A stretch of DNA of 64,000 nucleotides, taken from assembly GCF_011290505.1 (NCBI RefSeq), contig NZ_JAANPV010000005.1, forward strand, positions 124,001 through 188,000, read 5' to 3'. The translations under genes and the position numbers were made by a program. Shown here piece after piece: positions 48,302 to 57,027 of this stretch. The notes under the pieces are model-generated. The model saw only the letters and a list, made by a program, of their open reading frames with translations, was not told the origin of the DNA and did not search any database. The DNA comes from Paenalcaligenes suwonensis. Lineage in GTDB: Bacteria; Pseudomonadota; Gammaproteobacteria; Burkholderiales; Burkholderiaceae_B. Every line of letters starts with the position of its first letter. Positions within the stretch are counted from its first letter, which is position 1.

Positions 48302-49181
48302 TGGTACCGTTATTGCGGCACATGGCCGTCACTATTTTGTAGAAGACCAAAGTGGCGAGGTACGCAAGTGCTATACACGCGGTAAACGTAGCGGGATCTG
48401 CGTGGGGGATACGGTGGACTTTAGTGTGCAAAGCGCAGAACAAGGCACCATTGAAACCATACACCCACGACGCAACCTGCTGTATAGATCTGACGAAGCA
48501 CGCTCCAAACAGTTTGCCGCCAACATTGATCAATTATTGATTGTTGTGGCCTCTGAGCCGCCTTTTTCAGAAGACCTGTGTGGGCGCGCCTTAGTTGCTG
48601 CAGAGTTTGCAGACATTGCCCCTATCATTATTTTGAACAAGGCAGATCTACCTAGCGTAGAACACGCCAGAAAACAGCTGCAGCCTTTAGCCGATCTAAA
48701 TATACCCATCATTGAATTAAGTGCACTCAATGAAGAACAAGTAAAAGAGCTGCTGTATCCTGTGCTAGAAAACCGCTGCACCTTGCTGTTGGGACAAAGC
48801 GGGATGGGCAAATCCACACTGCTAAACACCTTAATCCCTGAGGCCAAAGCGCATACCCAAACACACTCTGAAGCCCTAGGCACAGGCAGACACACCACCA
48901 CCAGCACCCGCCTGTACCACATACCTGGTATTACAGGCGATCTAATAGACTCGCCCGGATTCCAAACCTTCGGATTAGCTCACTTAGAGCCTTCGGATAT
49001 TGTGCGCGGCTTTCCTGAGTTCATGGCGGAACTGGCTAATTGCAAATTTTATAATTGCACACACCGCCATGAACCCCACTGCGGTATTGTGGAAGCCTTA
49101 AAAGCAGGAAGAATTCATGCTGAGCGTTATGCGCTGTACGAACGCTTGCTCGCCGAGTACGAAGCGCAAAGTCGTTACTAA
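48279..49181 (+). CDS. rsgA: Small ribosomal subunit biogenesis GTPase RsgA
   Basis: RsgA is a circularly permuted GTPase that checks late maturation of the 30S subunit. The 300-residue product has an N-terminal OB-fold (TVIAAHGRHYFV), the GTPase motifs in permuted order, NKAD (G4) before GQSGMGKS (G1, residues 172-179) and DSPGF (G3), then a zinc site CKFYNCTHRHEPHC. The start overlaps the end of the M48 gene, implying translational coupling. Confidence 0.95.
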   Translation: MKTSNLSSGTVIAAHGRHYFVEDQSGEVRKCYTRGKRSGICVGDTVDFSVQSAEQGTIETIHPRRNLLYRSDEARSKQFAANIDQLLIVVASEPPFSEDLCGRALVAAEFADIAPIIILNKADLPSVEHARKQLQPLADLNIPIIELSALNEEQVKELLYPVLENRCTLLLGQSGMGKSTLLNTLIPEAKAHTQTHSEALGTGRHTTTSTRLYHIPGITGDLIDSPGFQTFGLAHLEPSDIVRGFPEFMAELANCKFYNCTHRHEPHCGIVEALKAGRIHAERYALYERLLAEYEAQSRY

Positions 49182-49185
49182 GGAC

Positions 49186-49908
49186 TTAGGCTAAACGTTG
49201 GTACGCAGCGTGTAGGTAATGGTAGAAATTACGTACAATCACTGCCGTTGCACCCCAAATAAAATGCTGCTGCCAACGAATAGCAAAATACTGCCTATAG
49301 TTCACGCCATCCACCTTCACTTGATGCAAGGTATGTAGGCGAGGGTCTAGCAAGGTAGACAAGGGTACTTCAAACACCTCGGATACCTCTGCTGGCGACG
49401 GCACGATTCTATAGCCAGGATGAATCATACCCACCACAGGACACATAGCAAAACGCGTAGAGCTTAAAAAAATAGGCTGCTGCCCTAATGGCTCTAAATA
49501 ATCGGGTTCTATGCCCACCTCTTCGTGGGTCTCACGCAAAGCAGCTGCTTGCACACTGCTATCTTCAGGGTCTATGCGCCCACCCGGAAAGCTAATCTGC
49601 CCGGCATGATGCAACAACTGCGCTGAGCGGCGCGTGAACAGCATAGACAAGCCTTCCTTACGCTGCAGCAAGCCCAGATACACCGCCGCTGGTATAGCCG
49701 TAGGAGCCGTAGTGAAACTGTCTACAAACTGATCTTGAAAGTAAGGGTCTACCTGTCCAGAGGCCAAGGTTTTGAAAGCCTCACGTATGAAATCTTCTTG
49801 CAAGGCTTCTGCAGCCAAGCGAGGTAAAGCGTCTAGTGCAATAACGGGTTGAGTCTCTGGATTAAACCAGATGCTCCGTTTAGCTTCTGTAGGCGAGATT
49901 TCAGACAT
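49186..49908 (-). CDS. Nudix hydrolase, CoA pyrophosphatase-like
   Basis: The 240-residue protein reads LFTRRSAQLLHHAGQISFPGGRIDPED, the combined UPF0035/Nudix signature of the NudL and YeaB group, which cleave coenzyme A to 3',5'-ADP and phosphopantetheine. The box continues with ALRETHEEVGI. An N-terminal extension of about 70 residues precedes the Nudix fold. It converges on rsgA with only four bases between stops and lies after rplS on the minus strand. True substrate is inferred from the family. Confidence 0.85.
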   Translation of the reverse strand: MSEISPTEAKRSIWFNPETQPVIALDALPRLAAEALQEDFIREAFKTLASGQVDPYFQDQFVDSFTTAPTAIPAAVYLGLLQRKEGLSMLFTRRSAQLLHHAGQISFPGGRIDPEDSSVQAAALRETHEEVGIEPDYLEPLGQQPIFLSSTRFAMCPVVGMIHPGYRIVPSPAEVSEVFEVPLSTLLDPRLHTLHQVKVDGVNYRQYFAIRWQQHFIWGATAVIVRNFYHYLHAAYQRLA

Positions 49909-49925
49909 TAGCACCCTCTAGTTTC

Positions 49926-49951
49926 AAAAAAGGCACCCTAAGGTGCCCTTT
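49926..49951 (-). terminator. Terminator of rplS
   Basis: Read on the minus strand, GGGCACC and GGTGCC flank a TTAG loop and are followed by a T-run, 25 bases after the rplS stop. Confidence 0.88.
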
Positions 49952-49975
49952 CTGATGGTAGTACAGCTTTTACGC

Positions 49976-50359
49976 TTAAACTGCTTTGCGTACCAATTTT
50001 TCTTTGATACGTGCAGCTTTACCGGAGCGGTTACGCAGGTAGTACAGTTTCGCGCGACGAACAGCACCACGACGTTTAACTTCAATACTTGCAACCTGTG
50101 GGGAGTACAGTTGGAATGTACGTTCCACTGCTTCACCGGAAGAGATTTTACGTACGATGAAAGAAGAGTTCAGACCACGGTTGCGGCGACCAATCACCAC
50201 ACCTTCGTAAGCCTGTACACGTTTACGTGTACCTTCAACTACGTTAACGTTCACAACAACGGTGTCACCAGGAGCGAACTCAGGGTGTGCTTGACCGTTT
50301 GTCAGGCGTTGGATTTCTTCCTGTTCCAGGATTTCGATAAGATTCACAATTAGCTCCAA
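49976..50359 (-). CDS. rplS: 50S ribosomal protein L19
   Basis: L19 sits at the interface between ribosomal subunits. The 127-residue product has [29 protein letters not shown] and the basic tail [27 protein letters not shown], diagnostic of the family. In most bacteria it ends the rpsP-rimM-trmD-rplS operon, but here the upstream neighbour runs in the opposite direction and those genes are absent, so rplS has its own promoter. An extended -10 is proposed at 50446-50454. Confidence 0.98.
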   Translation of the reverse strand: MELIVNLIEILEQEEIQRLTNGQAHPEFAPGDTVVVNVNVVEGTRKRVQAYEGVVIGRRNRGLNSSFIVRKISSGEAVERTFQLYSPQVASIEVKRRGAVRRAKLYYLRNRSGKAARIKEKLVRKAV

Positions 50360-50445
50360 AGCATCTTGACTGGGTATTGTTTGCCATTTGTAGGGCTATT
50401 TTTAGTGTTAATAGACCTAATTACCCATCAGAGGATGAACTCGGC

Positions 50446-50454
50446 ATTTTAGCA
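50446..50454 (-). promoter_or_regulatory. Putative extended -10 promoter of rplS
   Basis: On the minus strand, TGC-TAAAAT lies about 90 bases before the rplS start. The same TGC extension is seen before gyrA. No clear -35 is found. Nearby, TTGAAAA/TTTTCAA (50461-50484) is an inverted repeat of unknown role. Confidence 0.4.
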
Positions 50455-50631
50455 CCCATCTTGAAAAAAATCCTTATTTTCAAGGCCAAACGTAGCGTAT
50501 CTTCCTAAAACCTACAGAATTTCGCTAGCATACAACTTCGTGCAACGCCGTCTCGCTGCTGCACGCTTATTTATGTACGTCTGGTTTACACCACGTAGTG
50601 CAAACCCTCTCGTTTACTCAGGAACCTACAC

Positions 50632-50910
50632 ATGAAGCATGGTGAGTATAAAGTCCCCAGTGGAAAGCTGGTGGTCATAGACTTTGAAGTTCACAACAAT
50701 CTGCTGACTAACGTACAGCTTAGTGGCGATTTTTTTCTAGAGCCGCCAGAGGCACTGGACTTGATCAACCATGCTTTGACTGGATTAGCCGCCACCAGTG
50801 ATGCCACTACCATTCAAGCTGCCGTAGACAATGCCCTGCCTGCCGATGCCCAGCTTTTTGGCTTTGATGCCGCTGCCGTTGCTGTTGTAGTAGGGAGAGC
50901 CTTAGCATGA
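50632..50910 (+). CDS. Lipoate-protein ligase C-terminal domain, separate gene
   Basis: The 92-residue product matches the small accessory domain found at the C-terminus of LplA (KVPSGKLVVIDFEVHNNLLTNVQLSGDFFLEPPEALDLINHAL). In Thermoplasma-type enzymes this domain is a separate protein (LplB) needed to activate lipoate to lipoyl-AMP. Here it is a standalone gene placed before the catalytic subunit, and its stop codon overlaps the start of that gene by four bases, so the two are made together. Confidence 0.85.
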   Translation: MKHGEYKVPSGKLVVIDFEVHNNLLTNVQLSGDFFLEPPEALDLINHALTGLAATSDATTIQAAVDNALPADAQLFGFDAAAVAVVVGRALA

Positions 50911-51686
50911 GCCAACGTACTGACTGGAACCACTACCGCTGGCAGCTCATACATGACCTGCCACAAGATCCCGCCCTGCACATGGCCTTAGACGAAATTC
51001 TCACCGACGACGTAGGTACAGGAAAACGTCCTCCGTTACTGCGTATCTGGGAATGGGCATCGTCTACGGTCATTATTGGCCGTTTTCAATCGCTTAAAAA
51101 CGAGGTAGACCCAGAAGGGGCTGCGCGCCACAACATTTCGGTAGTGCGCCGTATCAGTGGTGGTGGTGCTATGTTTTTAGAACCAGGTAACGGTATCACC
51201 TACTCTATTTGCGCTCCTGACGCCCTAGTGCACGGCATGAGCTTTCAGGAATCCTATGCGCTGATGGATAGCTGGGTAGTGGAAACACTCAAAACCCTAG
51301 GCATAGACGCGTGGTACCAGCCGTTAAACGACATCACTAGCAGCAAAGGGAAAATAGGCGGCGCAGCCCAAGCTAGGCGCTCTAAGGCTGTGCTACATCA
51401 CACCATGCTGGCATACGACATCAATGCCGACAAAATGCTGGAAGTGCTGCGCATTGGTAAAGAAAAGCTCTCGGACAAAGGCACCACTAGTGCTAAAAAA
51501 CGCGTGGACCCTTTGCGTAGCCAAACTGGACTAGAGCGTGAAGCCATTACTCGCTGCATGATTGAGCAGTTTAAAAAGCTAGCCCCGTTAGAAGAGGTTT
51601 CTTTGGATGCTGACACCCTGCATCGAGCAGAGCAATTAGCAGAACAAAAGTTCAGAACAGCGCAATGGACTACATTGGTTCCGTAA
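50907..51686 (+). CDS. lplA: Lipoate-protein ligase A catalytic subunit
   Basis: The 259-residue product is a lipoate/biotin ligase-fold enzyme: RRISGGGAMFLEPGNGITYS (the RRxSGGGxV-type lipoate-binding loop), the adenylate region GKIGGAAQARRSKAVLHHTMLAYD, and W-ASSTVIIGRFQSLKNEVDPE. It lacks the C-terminal accessory domain, which is supplied by the gene just before it. It would attach free lipoate to dehydrogenase E2 or glycine cleavage H proteins. No lipoylated target gene is nearby. The symbol reflects family membership only. Confidence 0.85.
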   Translation: MSQRTDWNHYRWQLIHDLPQDPALHMALDEILTDDVGTGKRPPLLRIWEWASSTVIIGRFQSLKNEVDPEGAARHNISVVRRISGGGAMFLEPGNGITYSICAPDALVHGMSFQESYALMDSWVVETLKTLGIDAWYQPLNDITSSKGKIGGAAQARRSKAVLHHTMLAYDINADKMLEVLRIGKEKLSDKGTTSAKKRVDPLRSQTGLEREAITRCMIEQFKKLAPLEEVSLDADTLHRAEQLAEQKFRTAQWTTLVP

Positions 51687-51690
51687 AGAT

Positions 51691-51906
51691 CTATAAACCG
51701 CTATACGCCCCTAGCCACATTAAACCCGGGATAGATACGCCCCACAATGCCACCAGGCATACATCCAAGGCTTTTGAATAACGCTGGGAGCGCTTAGCAG
51801 CCGCATAGTAGTTTTTTTCTACCTGTGTAGATCGGCTCAATACAGACGAACGGATATGGGAGGACACGTTGTGGCTCTGCTGTTCTCTATACGTAGTAAA
51901 AGACAT
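51691..51906 (-). CDS. Small membrane protein of unknown function
   Basis: The 71-residue product has a polar, Ser- and Arg-rich N-terminal half and a single hydrophobic segment at its C-terminus (about residues 47-70, LDVCLVALWGVSIPGLMWLGAY). The ATG at 51906 has GAGG at good spacing; an earlier ATG at 51918 is possible. It ends four bases after the converging lplA stop. I recognise no family. A tail-anchored membrane protein is the simplest reading. Confidence 0.55.
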   Translation of the reverse strand: MSFTTYREQQSHNVSSHIRSSVLSRSTQVEKNYYAAAKRSQRYSKALDVCLVALWGVSIPGLMWLGAYSGL

Positions 51907-51970
51907 CACACACCTCAATTAACTGTTTTCTTATACAGTACTGTATAGATACACAGCAATTGATGCAAGC

Positions 51971-52010
51971 AAAAAAAACCCTCTGTGGCTGATAACACCA
52001 CAGAGGGTAG
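51971..52010 (-). terminator. Terminator of the peroxiredoxin gene
   Basis: ACCCTCTGTGG (51978-51988) and CCACAGAGGGT (51998-52008) form an 11-pair stem, followed on the minus strand by a run of eight T. It lies about 30 bases after the peroxiredoxin stop. Confidence 0.93.
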
Positions 52011-52038
52011 AACTACATAGCAAGCAAACGTCTATAAA

Positions 52039-52680
52039 TTACTTGTTAGGCTGAGGGGTAATGCGCAAGTAAGGGCGCACCTCTGTATAGCCTTTAGGAA
52101 ACTTCTGTTTAATCAGCTCAGGGTCTTTCAACGATGGCACGATAATCACATCTTGGCCATCTTCCCAGTTCACAGGTGTGGCCACGCTGTGACTATCTGT
52201 CAGTTGCAGGGAATCAATCACACGCAAGATTTCATTAAAGTTACGACCTGTGCTGGCAGGGTAGGTAATCGTCAAACGTACTTTCTTAGCTGGGTCGATG
52301 ATAAACACTGAGCGCACAGTCACTGTGGTGCTGGCATTAGGGTGAATCATGTCGTACAGCTCGGACACTTTACGGTCCTCATCCGCCAGGATAGGGAAAT
52401 TAACCGTAGTTTTTTGTGTATCGTTGATGTCGGCAATCCATTCTTTGTGGGACTCGTTACCATCTACGGATACCGCAATGACTTTCACGCCGCGTTTTGC
52501 AAACTCATCTGCCAATTTTGCGGTGTAACCCAGCTCGGTCGTGCACACAGGTGTGAAGTCAGCAGGGTGAGAAAACAATACCCCCCAGCTATCGCCAAGG
52601 AATTCATGGAAACGAATCTTGCCAGCGGAAGACTCTTGTTCAAAATCAGGGGCAATGTCACCCAAACGCAATGTAGCCAT
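52039..52680 (-). CDS. 1-Cys peroxiredoxin (Prx6 type)
   Basis: The 213-residue protein belongs to the AhpC/TSA family, Prx6 branch, and should reduce hydrogen peroxide and organic peroxides. The peroxidatic Cys46 is in DFTPVCTTELG and is the only cysteine in the protein. His38 in SHPADFTP is also conserved in this branch. The C-terminal region (VNWEDGQDVIIVPSL, YLRITPQP) is typical of 1-Cys enzymes and forms the dimer. The reductant cannot be told. The GAATATATTC palindrome upstream may be a regulatory site. Confidence 0.92.
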   Translation of the reverse strand: MATLRLGDIAPDFEQESSAGKIRFHEFLGDSWGVLFSHPADFTPVCTTELGYTAKLADEFAKRGVKVIAVSVDGNESHKEWIADINDTQKTTVNFPILADEDRKVSELYDMIHPNASTTVTVRSVFIIDPAKKVRLTITYPASTGRNFNEILRVIDSLQLTDSHSVATPVNWEDGQDVIIVPSLKDPELIKQKFPKGYTEVRPYLRITPQPNK

Positions 52681-52737
52681 GATTACTCCTTAGTCATTTT
52701 CATGAATCTATGAATAAGCCGCCTATCACCGACGACC

Positions 52738-52757
52738 TAGAATGAATATATTCTCCC
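52738..52757. promoter_or_regulatory. Palindrome upstream of the peroxiredoxin gene
   Basis: GAATATATTC is a perfect ten-base palindrome, flanked by a further inverted AGAAT/ATTCT arrangement, about 65 bases upstream of the peroxiredoxin start. It could be an operator or simply AT-rich promoter sequence. No specific regulator is claimed. Confidence 0.3.
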
Positions 52758-52828
52758 AGCATTAAAAAGCACAAACAAATAACTATTAGAAATAAACTTA
52801 TGATACCTAGAGGCTCGCGTCCACACGC

Positions 52829-52866
52829 AAAAAGGCCGGGTGCTCTATAACGAAGCACCCGGCCCT
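52829..52866 (-). terminator. Terminator of etfBA
   Basis: GGCCGGGTGCT (52834-52844) and AGCACCCGGCC (52854-52864) form an 11-pair stem, with a T-run after it on the minus strand. It lies about 80 bases after the etfA stop. Confidence 0.92.
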
Positions 52867-52942
52867 ATGCCCTACTGTATGACTTACCTTAGCCTCAAAG
52901 CTAGCCTACTTGTAGGGCCTATTACCCTTATATCTGCACTGA

Positions 52943-53872
52943 TTACAACGCAGACTCCAACTCAGGTAACACAGTAAACAAATCAGCCACCAGACCGTAG
53001 TCTGCCACACCAAAAATAGGTGCTTCCGCATCTTTGTTCACCGCAACGATTACTTTGGAGTCTTTCATACCAGCCAAGTGCTGGATTGCACCGGAGACAC
53101 CAAACGCCACGTACAGTTGTGGAGCCACGATCTTACCGGTTTGACCAACCTGCCAATCGTTAGGTGCATAACCAGCATCTACCGCTGCACGAGAAGCGCC
53201 AATAGCAGCCCCCAGTTTGTCGGCCACAGGCTCCAACAACTTGAAGTTTTCAGCACTGCCCATACCACGACCACCCGTTACCACTACGGTTGCAGCGGTT
53301 AATTCTGGACGATCATTTTTTGCCACTTCACGGCCCACAAACTGGGACTTACCGGAAGCAGCGGCGGCGGCAACGCTTTCTACCGCAGCAGAACCACCTT
53401 CAGCAGCTTGAGGATCAAAGGCCGTAGTACGAACAGTGATCACTTTTTTGGCATCCAAAGATTGCACAGTAGCAATCGCGTTACCAGCGTAAATAGGACG
53501 CTTGAAGGTATCGGCTGACTCTACCGCAATGATGTCAGAAACCTGTGCCACATCCAGCTTAGCCGCTACACGTGGTGCAACGTTTTTACCTGCTGACGTT
53601 GCTGGGAACAAAATATGACTGTAATCCCCCGCCACTGCCAATACTTGTGCAGCAACGTTCTCAGCCAAACCATCAGCCAAGCTCGCATCATCAGCCAACA
53701 ACACTTTGCTTACGCCGGCCACTTTAGCGGCGCTATCGGCAACCGCTTGTGTATTATGACCTGCAACCAATACATGGATATCACCACCCACCTTAGCGGC
53801 AGCGGCAACCGTGTTCAGAGTCGCAACGTTCAGACTCTGATTATTGTGTTCTGCAATTACAAGAATAGCCAT
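52943..53872 (-). CDS. etfA: Electron transfer flavoprotein subunit alpha
   Basis: EtfA binds the FAD of the ETF dimer that carries electrons from acyl-CoA dehydrogenases to the quinone pool. The 309-residue product has the FAD-binding C-terminal domain with [36 protein letters not shown] and [28 protein letters not shown], both strongly conserved. It is 3 bases from the etfB stop, giving the usual etfBA operon. No dehydrogenase gene is beside them. Confidence 0.97.
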   Translation of the reverse strand: MAILVIAEHNNQSLNVATLNTVAAAAKVGGDIHVLVAGHNTQAVADSAAKVAGVSKVLLADDASLADGLAENVAAQVLAVAGDYSHILFPATSAGKNVAPRVAAKLDVAQVSDIIAVESADTFKRPIYAGNAIATVQSLDAKKVITVRTTAFDPQAAEGGSAAVESVAAAAASGKSQFVGREVAKNDRPELTAATVVVTGGRGMGSAENFKLLEPVADKLGAAIGASRAAVDAGYAPNDWQVGQTGKIVAPQLYVAFGVSGAIQHLAGMKDSKVIVAVNKDAEAPIFGVADYGLVADLFTVLPELESAL

Positions 53873-53875
53873 GAC

Positions 53876-54625
53876 TTAGATTACCTTCGCTTCGTTTTTC
53901 AGTTTCTCAACCAAGGCAGCTACATCTGCCACGATAACCCCTGCTGAGCGTGCAGGCGGTTCACTGACTTGCAGTGTTTTCAAACGTGGGCTCACGTCCA
54001 CCCCAACCTCTTCAGGCTTGATGGTTTCCAAGGGCTTTTTCTTCGCTTTCATGATGTTTGGCAGCGTGACGTAACGCGGCTCATTCAAGCGCAAGTCGGT
54101 AGTAATCACGGCAGGAAGGTTTAGCTTCAATGTTTCCAAGCCACCATCAACTTCGCGTGTTACTTGTACGGAATCTGCAGCCAACTCTACTTTGCTTGCG
54201 AAAGTAGCTTGCGGCCAATCCAACAACGCTGCCAACATTTGGCCTGTTTGGTTAGCATCATCGTCAATGGCTTGTTTGCCCAGAATTACCAGCTGTGGCT
54301 GCTCTTTATCCACTACTGCTTTCAACAGTTTGGATACGGCTAGCGGTTGCAGTTCAGCATCCGTTTCAACCAGAATGGCACGGTCAGCACCAATAGCCAT
54401 TGCTGTACGCAAGGTCTCTTGGCAAGCTGTCACACCGCACGATACGGCAATCACTTCACTGACCACGCCCTGCTCTCTTAGACGTACGGCCTCTTCGACT
54501 GCAATCTCGTCAAAAGGGTTCATCGACATTTTGACGTTAGCGATATCCACATCGCTTTGATCAGATTTCACGCGCACTTTTACATTGTAATCAACGACGC
54601 GCTTCACGGGTACCAAGACTTTCAT
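53876..54625 (-). CDS. etfB: Electron transfer flavoprotein subunit beta
   Basis: EtfB is the AMP-binding partner of EtfA in fatty-acid and amino-acid oxidation. The 249-residue product starts [20 protein letters not shown], has [16 protein letters not shown] and [24 protein letters not shown], and ends KNEAKVI. Length matches the family (about 250). The start is the first ATG. The region before it is AT-rich and shared with the divergent mltB gene. Confidence 0.97.
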   Translation of the reverse strand: MKVLVPVKRVVDYNVKVRVKSDQSDVDIANVKMSMNPFDEIAVEEAVRLREQGVVSEVIAVSCGVTACQETLRTAMAIGADRAILVETDAELQPLAVSKLLKAVVDKEQPQLVILGKQAIDDDANQTGQMLAALLDWPQATFASKVELAADSVQVTREVDGGLETLKLNLPAVITTDLRLNEPRYVTLPNIMKAKKKPLETIKPEEVGVDVSPRLKTLQVSEPPARSAGVIVADVAALVEKLKNEAKVI

Positions 54626-54811
54626 CCGGTTATCTCCAAAACACTTTTAAACAAATTTCAATGGCACTCATAGTTTGAGCGATTGCAAATCACCATACCC
54701 AACCTATCACTATACCTAAATCTGCAGCGTTCATACTGCAAAATTATCACAACGACTGCAGTTTTACTCACAATCTCAGTACCGAACTTTTACGGTTTCA
54801 GCATATACAGT

Positions 54812-54860
54812 AGCCACTCAAAACCAGTAACATAGTGGCTCTTGAAGGAAAGCCACTATG
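54812..54860 (+). promoter_or_regulatory. Hairpin covering the mltB start codon
   Basis: CATAGTGGCT (54831-54840) and AGCCACTATG (54851-54860) are perfect complements. The ten-base loop CTTGAAGGAA carries the ribosome site, and the 3' strand includes the ATG of mltB. A second copy of AGCCACT at 54812-54818 could pair with the same AGTGGCT (54834-54840) instead, which would open the start. This is a plausible translational switch, inferred from complementarity only. Confidence 0.45.
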
Positions 54861-56015
54861 CCTATTGCCGTGACCATTCTACGAAGCTGCCTCTTACTCT
54901 CTTTGCTGACTGGCTGTGCTGCGCCGCAGACAACCGCCCCTACAGATAGCACCCCCGTTGCCGCTACTACCGCCCCAGTGGCTAATGCGAAGCAATCAGG
55001 CCATCGAGAATTAGTCATCTACGACGACCTCAACGCCGGTGATTCCAGTGCTAGCAGACGTCAGCCACCGGTACGTGCCGACGGTTCACTTCAACCCTGG
55101 GCTGCTGAATGGGCGCAAGCCTTAGAGGCCCAACGCCAAATTCCAGTAGCCTACACGACGGCCCTACTGCAAAACGCTAACTACAATGCCACCGCCGCCA
55201 AGCTCATGGCACCAAGCAAAGGGCGCATTAAGAAAAGCTGGGGCACATACCGTAATCGTTTTGTTGAGCCTATTCGCATTCGCGAAGGCTTAGCCTTTTG
55301 GCGCAACCATGCCGAAACTCTGGCCAAAGCAGAACAGCAATATGGCGTGCCTGCTTCTATATTGGTTGCCATCATCGGCGTAGAAACCTTATACGGTAAA
55401 TACACGGGTGACTTTAATGTTTTGGAAGTGCTAAGCACCTTAGGTTTTAGCTATCCTGATGACAACCGCCCCGAACGCGGTGAACTGTTCCGTAACCAGT
55501 TGGCTGACCTTATTTATTTAGACCAGGCAGGTATTTTGGATGCCAGCTCGGTAGAGGGCTCTTTTGCTGGTGCGATGGGTTTGCCGCAATTCATGCCCGG
55601 TAGTTTGCTGCGTTACGCACGCGACGGCGACAACGATGGCAAAATCAGTTTGCATGACTCTATTGCCGATGTCAGCGCGTCTATTGCTAACTTCTTGCTA
55701 GAACACGGCTGGTCAGTAGGCCAACCACCGTTCTTAAGCGTGCCTTTGCCATCACAACCCGAAAAACTGGTTACTGGCGGCTTAGAAGCCACCCTAAACT
55801 GGAATGATCTGTACCCAAATCAATCGGCACCTAATCAGCTAAGGTCTGTGCCTTTGGGCATTGTGAACTTGGTGGATGAGCCTCGTGGAACGGTAGAGTA
55901 TCGTGTTGCTACACCTAGCTTCTTCTCTATCACCCACTACAACCGCAGCTACTTCTATGCTGCATCGGTAGTGGAACTGGCTAATGCGTTGGAAGCCGGC
56001 ATGAAAAAACAGTAA
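54858..56015 (+). CDS. mltB: Lytic murein transglycosylase B
   Basis: MltB is an outer-membrane lipoprotein that cuts peptidoglycan between N-acetylmuramate and N-acetylglucosamine. The 385-residue product has a signal peptide ending in the lipobox LTGC, so Cys20 should be lipidated, an Ala/Thr/Pro-rich linker, then the SLT-type domain with catalytic Glu176 (IIGVETLYGKYTG), and GAMGLPQFMPGSLLRYA. Length matches the family (361 in E. coli). The start codon is buried in a perfect hairpin. Confidence 0.95.
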   Translation: MPIAVTILRSCLLLSLLTGCAAPQTTAPTDSTPVAATTAPVANAKQSGHRELVIYDDLNAGDSSASRRQPPVRADGSLQPWAAEWAQALEAQRQIPVAYTTALLQNANYNATAAKLMAPSKGRIKKSWGTYRNRFVEPIRIREGLAFWRNHAETLAKAEQQYGVPASILVAIIGVETLYGKYTGDFNVLEVLSTLGFSYPDDNRPERGELFRNQLADLIYLDQAGILDASSVEGSFAGAMGLPQFMPGSLLRYARDGDNDGKISLHDSIADVSASIANFLLEHGWSVGQPPFLSVPLPSQPEKLVTGGLEATLNWNDLYPNQSAPNQLRSVPLGIVNLVDEPRGTVEYRVATPSFFSITHYNRSYFYAASVVELANALEAGMKKQ

Positions 56016-56023
56016 GGCTTGCC

Positions 56024-56785
56024 TTACAGCAATGCGGAGTATTCCACACTACCTGGCGAATACTCCCATTGCTCTCTGGACAGCGCGGCACGAATACGGG
56101 CTATAGCCTGACTACGTAGTTGCGAAACACGGCCTTCTGTTACTTCCATCACCATCGCAATTTCTTTTTGGTTTAAGTCTTGCTCAAACTGTAGCGACAA
56201 CAATAGTTTTTCACGCTCAGGTAACTGATCTATGGCAGAGATCAAGGCACCACGCAAAGCCTGAGACTCCAACTGCAGCAACGGATTTTCTAGCGGTGAC
56301 GACGGTTTGGCACCACCAGATAAAAACTCTAACGCATCACCCGCCCCCTCTTCGCGGCGAGCTAAGTCTTCATAATGCAGCACTTGTACACCACTGGCTT
56401 CTTCAAGTAGTTGGTAATACTGCTCTATGGTTAAATCCAATTGCTCTGCAATTTCAGACTCTAAGGGCTCGCGCATAAGCTGCTGACGCAACAACGTCAC
56501 GGCATTATCAATTTGCCGTGCTTTAGTACGCACACTACGCGGCAACCAGTCTTGACTGCGTAACTCGTCCACCATTGCTCCGCGTATGCGGGTAACGGCA
56601 TACGTTTCGAACTGCGCCTCTACCATCACCTGATAACGCCTAACGGCATCCAGCAGGCCAATCATCCCTGCTTGAATAAGGTCATCAAGCTCAACACTTG
56701 ATGGCAGACGCGACACAAGCAGCAGCGCCTGGCGTCTAACGAGCGGCGCGTACTTCTCGATCAAAGCGTTTTCTGAAGCGGTCAT
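56024..56785 (-). CDS. fliA: Flagellar sigma factor FliA (sigma-28)
   Basis: FliA directs RNA polymerase to late flagellar genes. The 253-residue product has region 2 (LDDLIQAGMIGLLDAVRRY), region 3 (LPRSVRTKARQIDNAV) and region 4 helix-turn-helix (NQKEIAMVMEVTEGRVSQLRSQA). Length fits. It is transcribed away from the flaG-fliD block, and a sigma-28 promoter for that block lies in the shared spacer. Its stop is 8 bases from the converging mltB stop. Confidence 0.96.
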   Translation of the reverse strand: MTASENALIEKYAPLVRRQALLLVSRLPSSVELDDLIQAGMIGLLDAVRRYQVMVEAQFETYAVTRIRGAMVDELRSQDWLPRSVRTKARQIDNAVTLLRQQLMREPLESEIAEQLDLTIEQYYQLLEEASGVQVLHYEDLARREEGAGDALEFLSGGAKPSSPLENPLLQLESQALRGALISAIDQLPEREKLLLSLQFEQDLNQKEIAMVMEVTEGRVSQLRSQAIARIRAALSREQWEYSPGSVEYSALL

Positions 56786-56921
56786 GTGTGATAGATCCGG
56801 AAATACTTACACATAATTTAGCTATTCTCAGGCCTACACCACATTTGAGGTCTATGAATCAAGCGCTGATTTCCACGCCTATTCACATTATTAGCTTAGC
56901 GATTGCGCTTTAAGGGCTCGC

Positions 56922-56948
56922 TAAAGATTCCGTAGCGCTGTCCGTTAA
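56922..56948 (+). promoter_or_regulatory. Sigma-28 promoter of flaG
   Basis: TAAAGATT (56922-56929), 11 bases, then TCCGTTAA (56941-56948) closely matches the FliA consensus TAAAGTTT-N11-GCCGATAA. It lies 80 bases before the flaG start and would place flaG-fliD-fliS-fliT under FliA. Confidence 0.75.
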
Positions 56949-57027
56949 GTTCAATAGATTCCTTACACCCTTACTGGCAGCTTTTACGCTTGCCCTGTGC
57001 TAACCGTCCCGGATCGGAGCCATCGTC

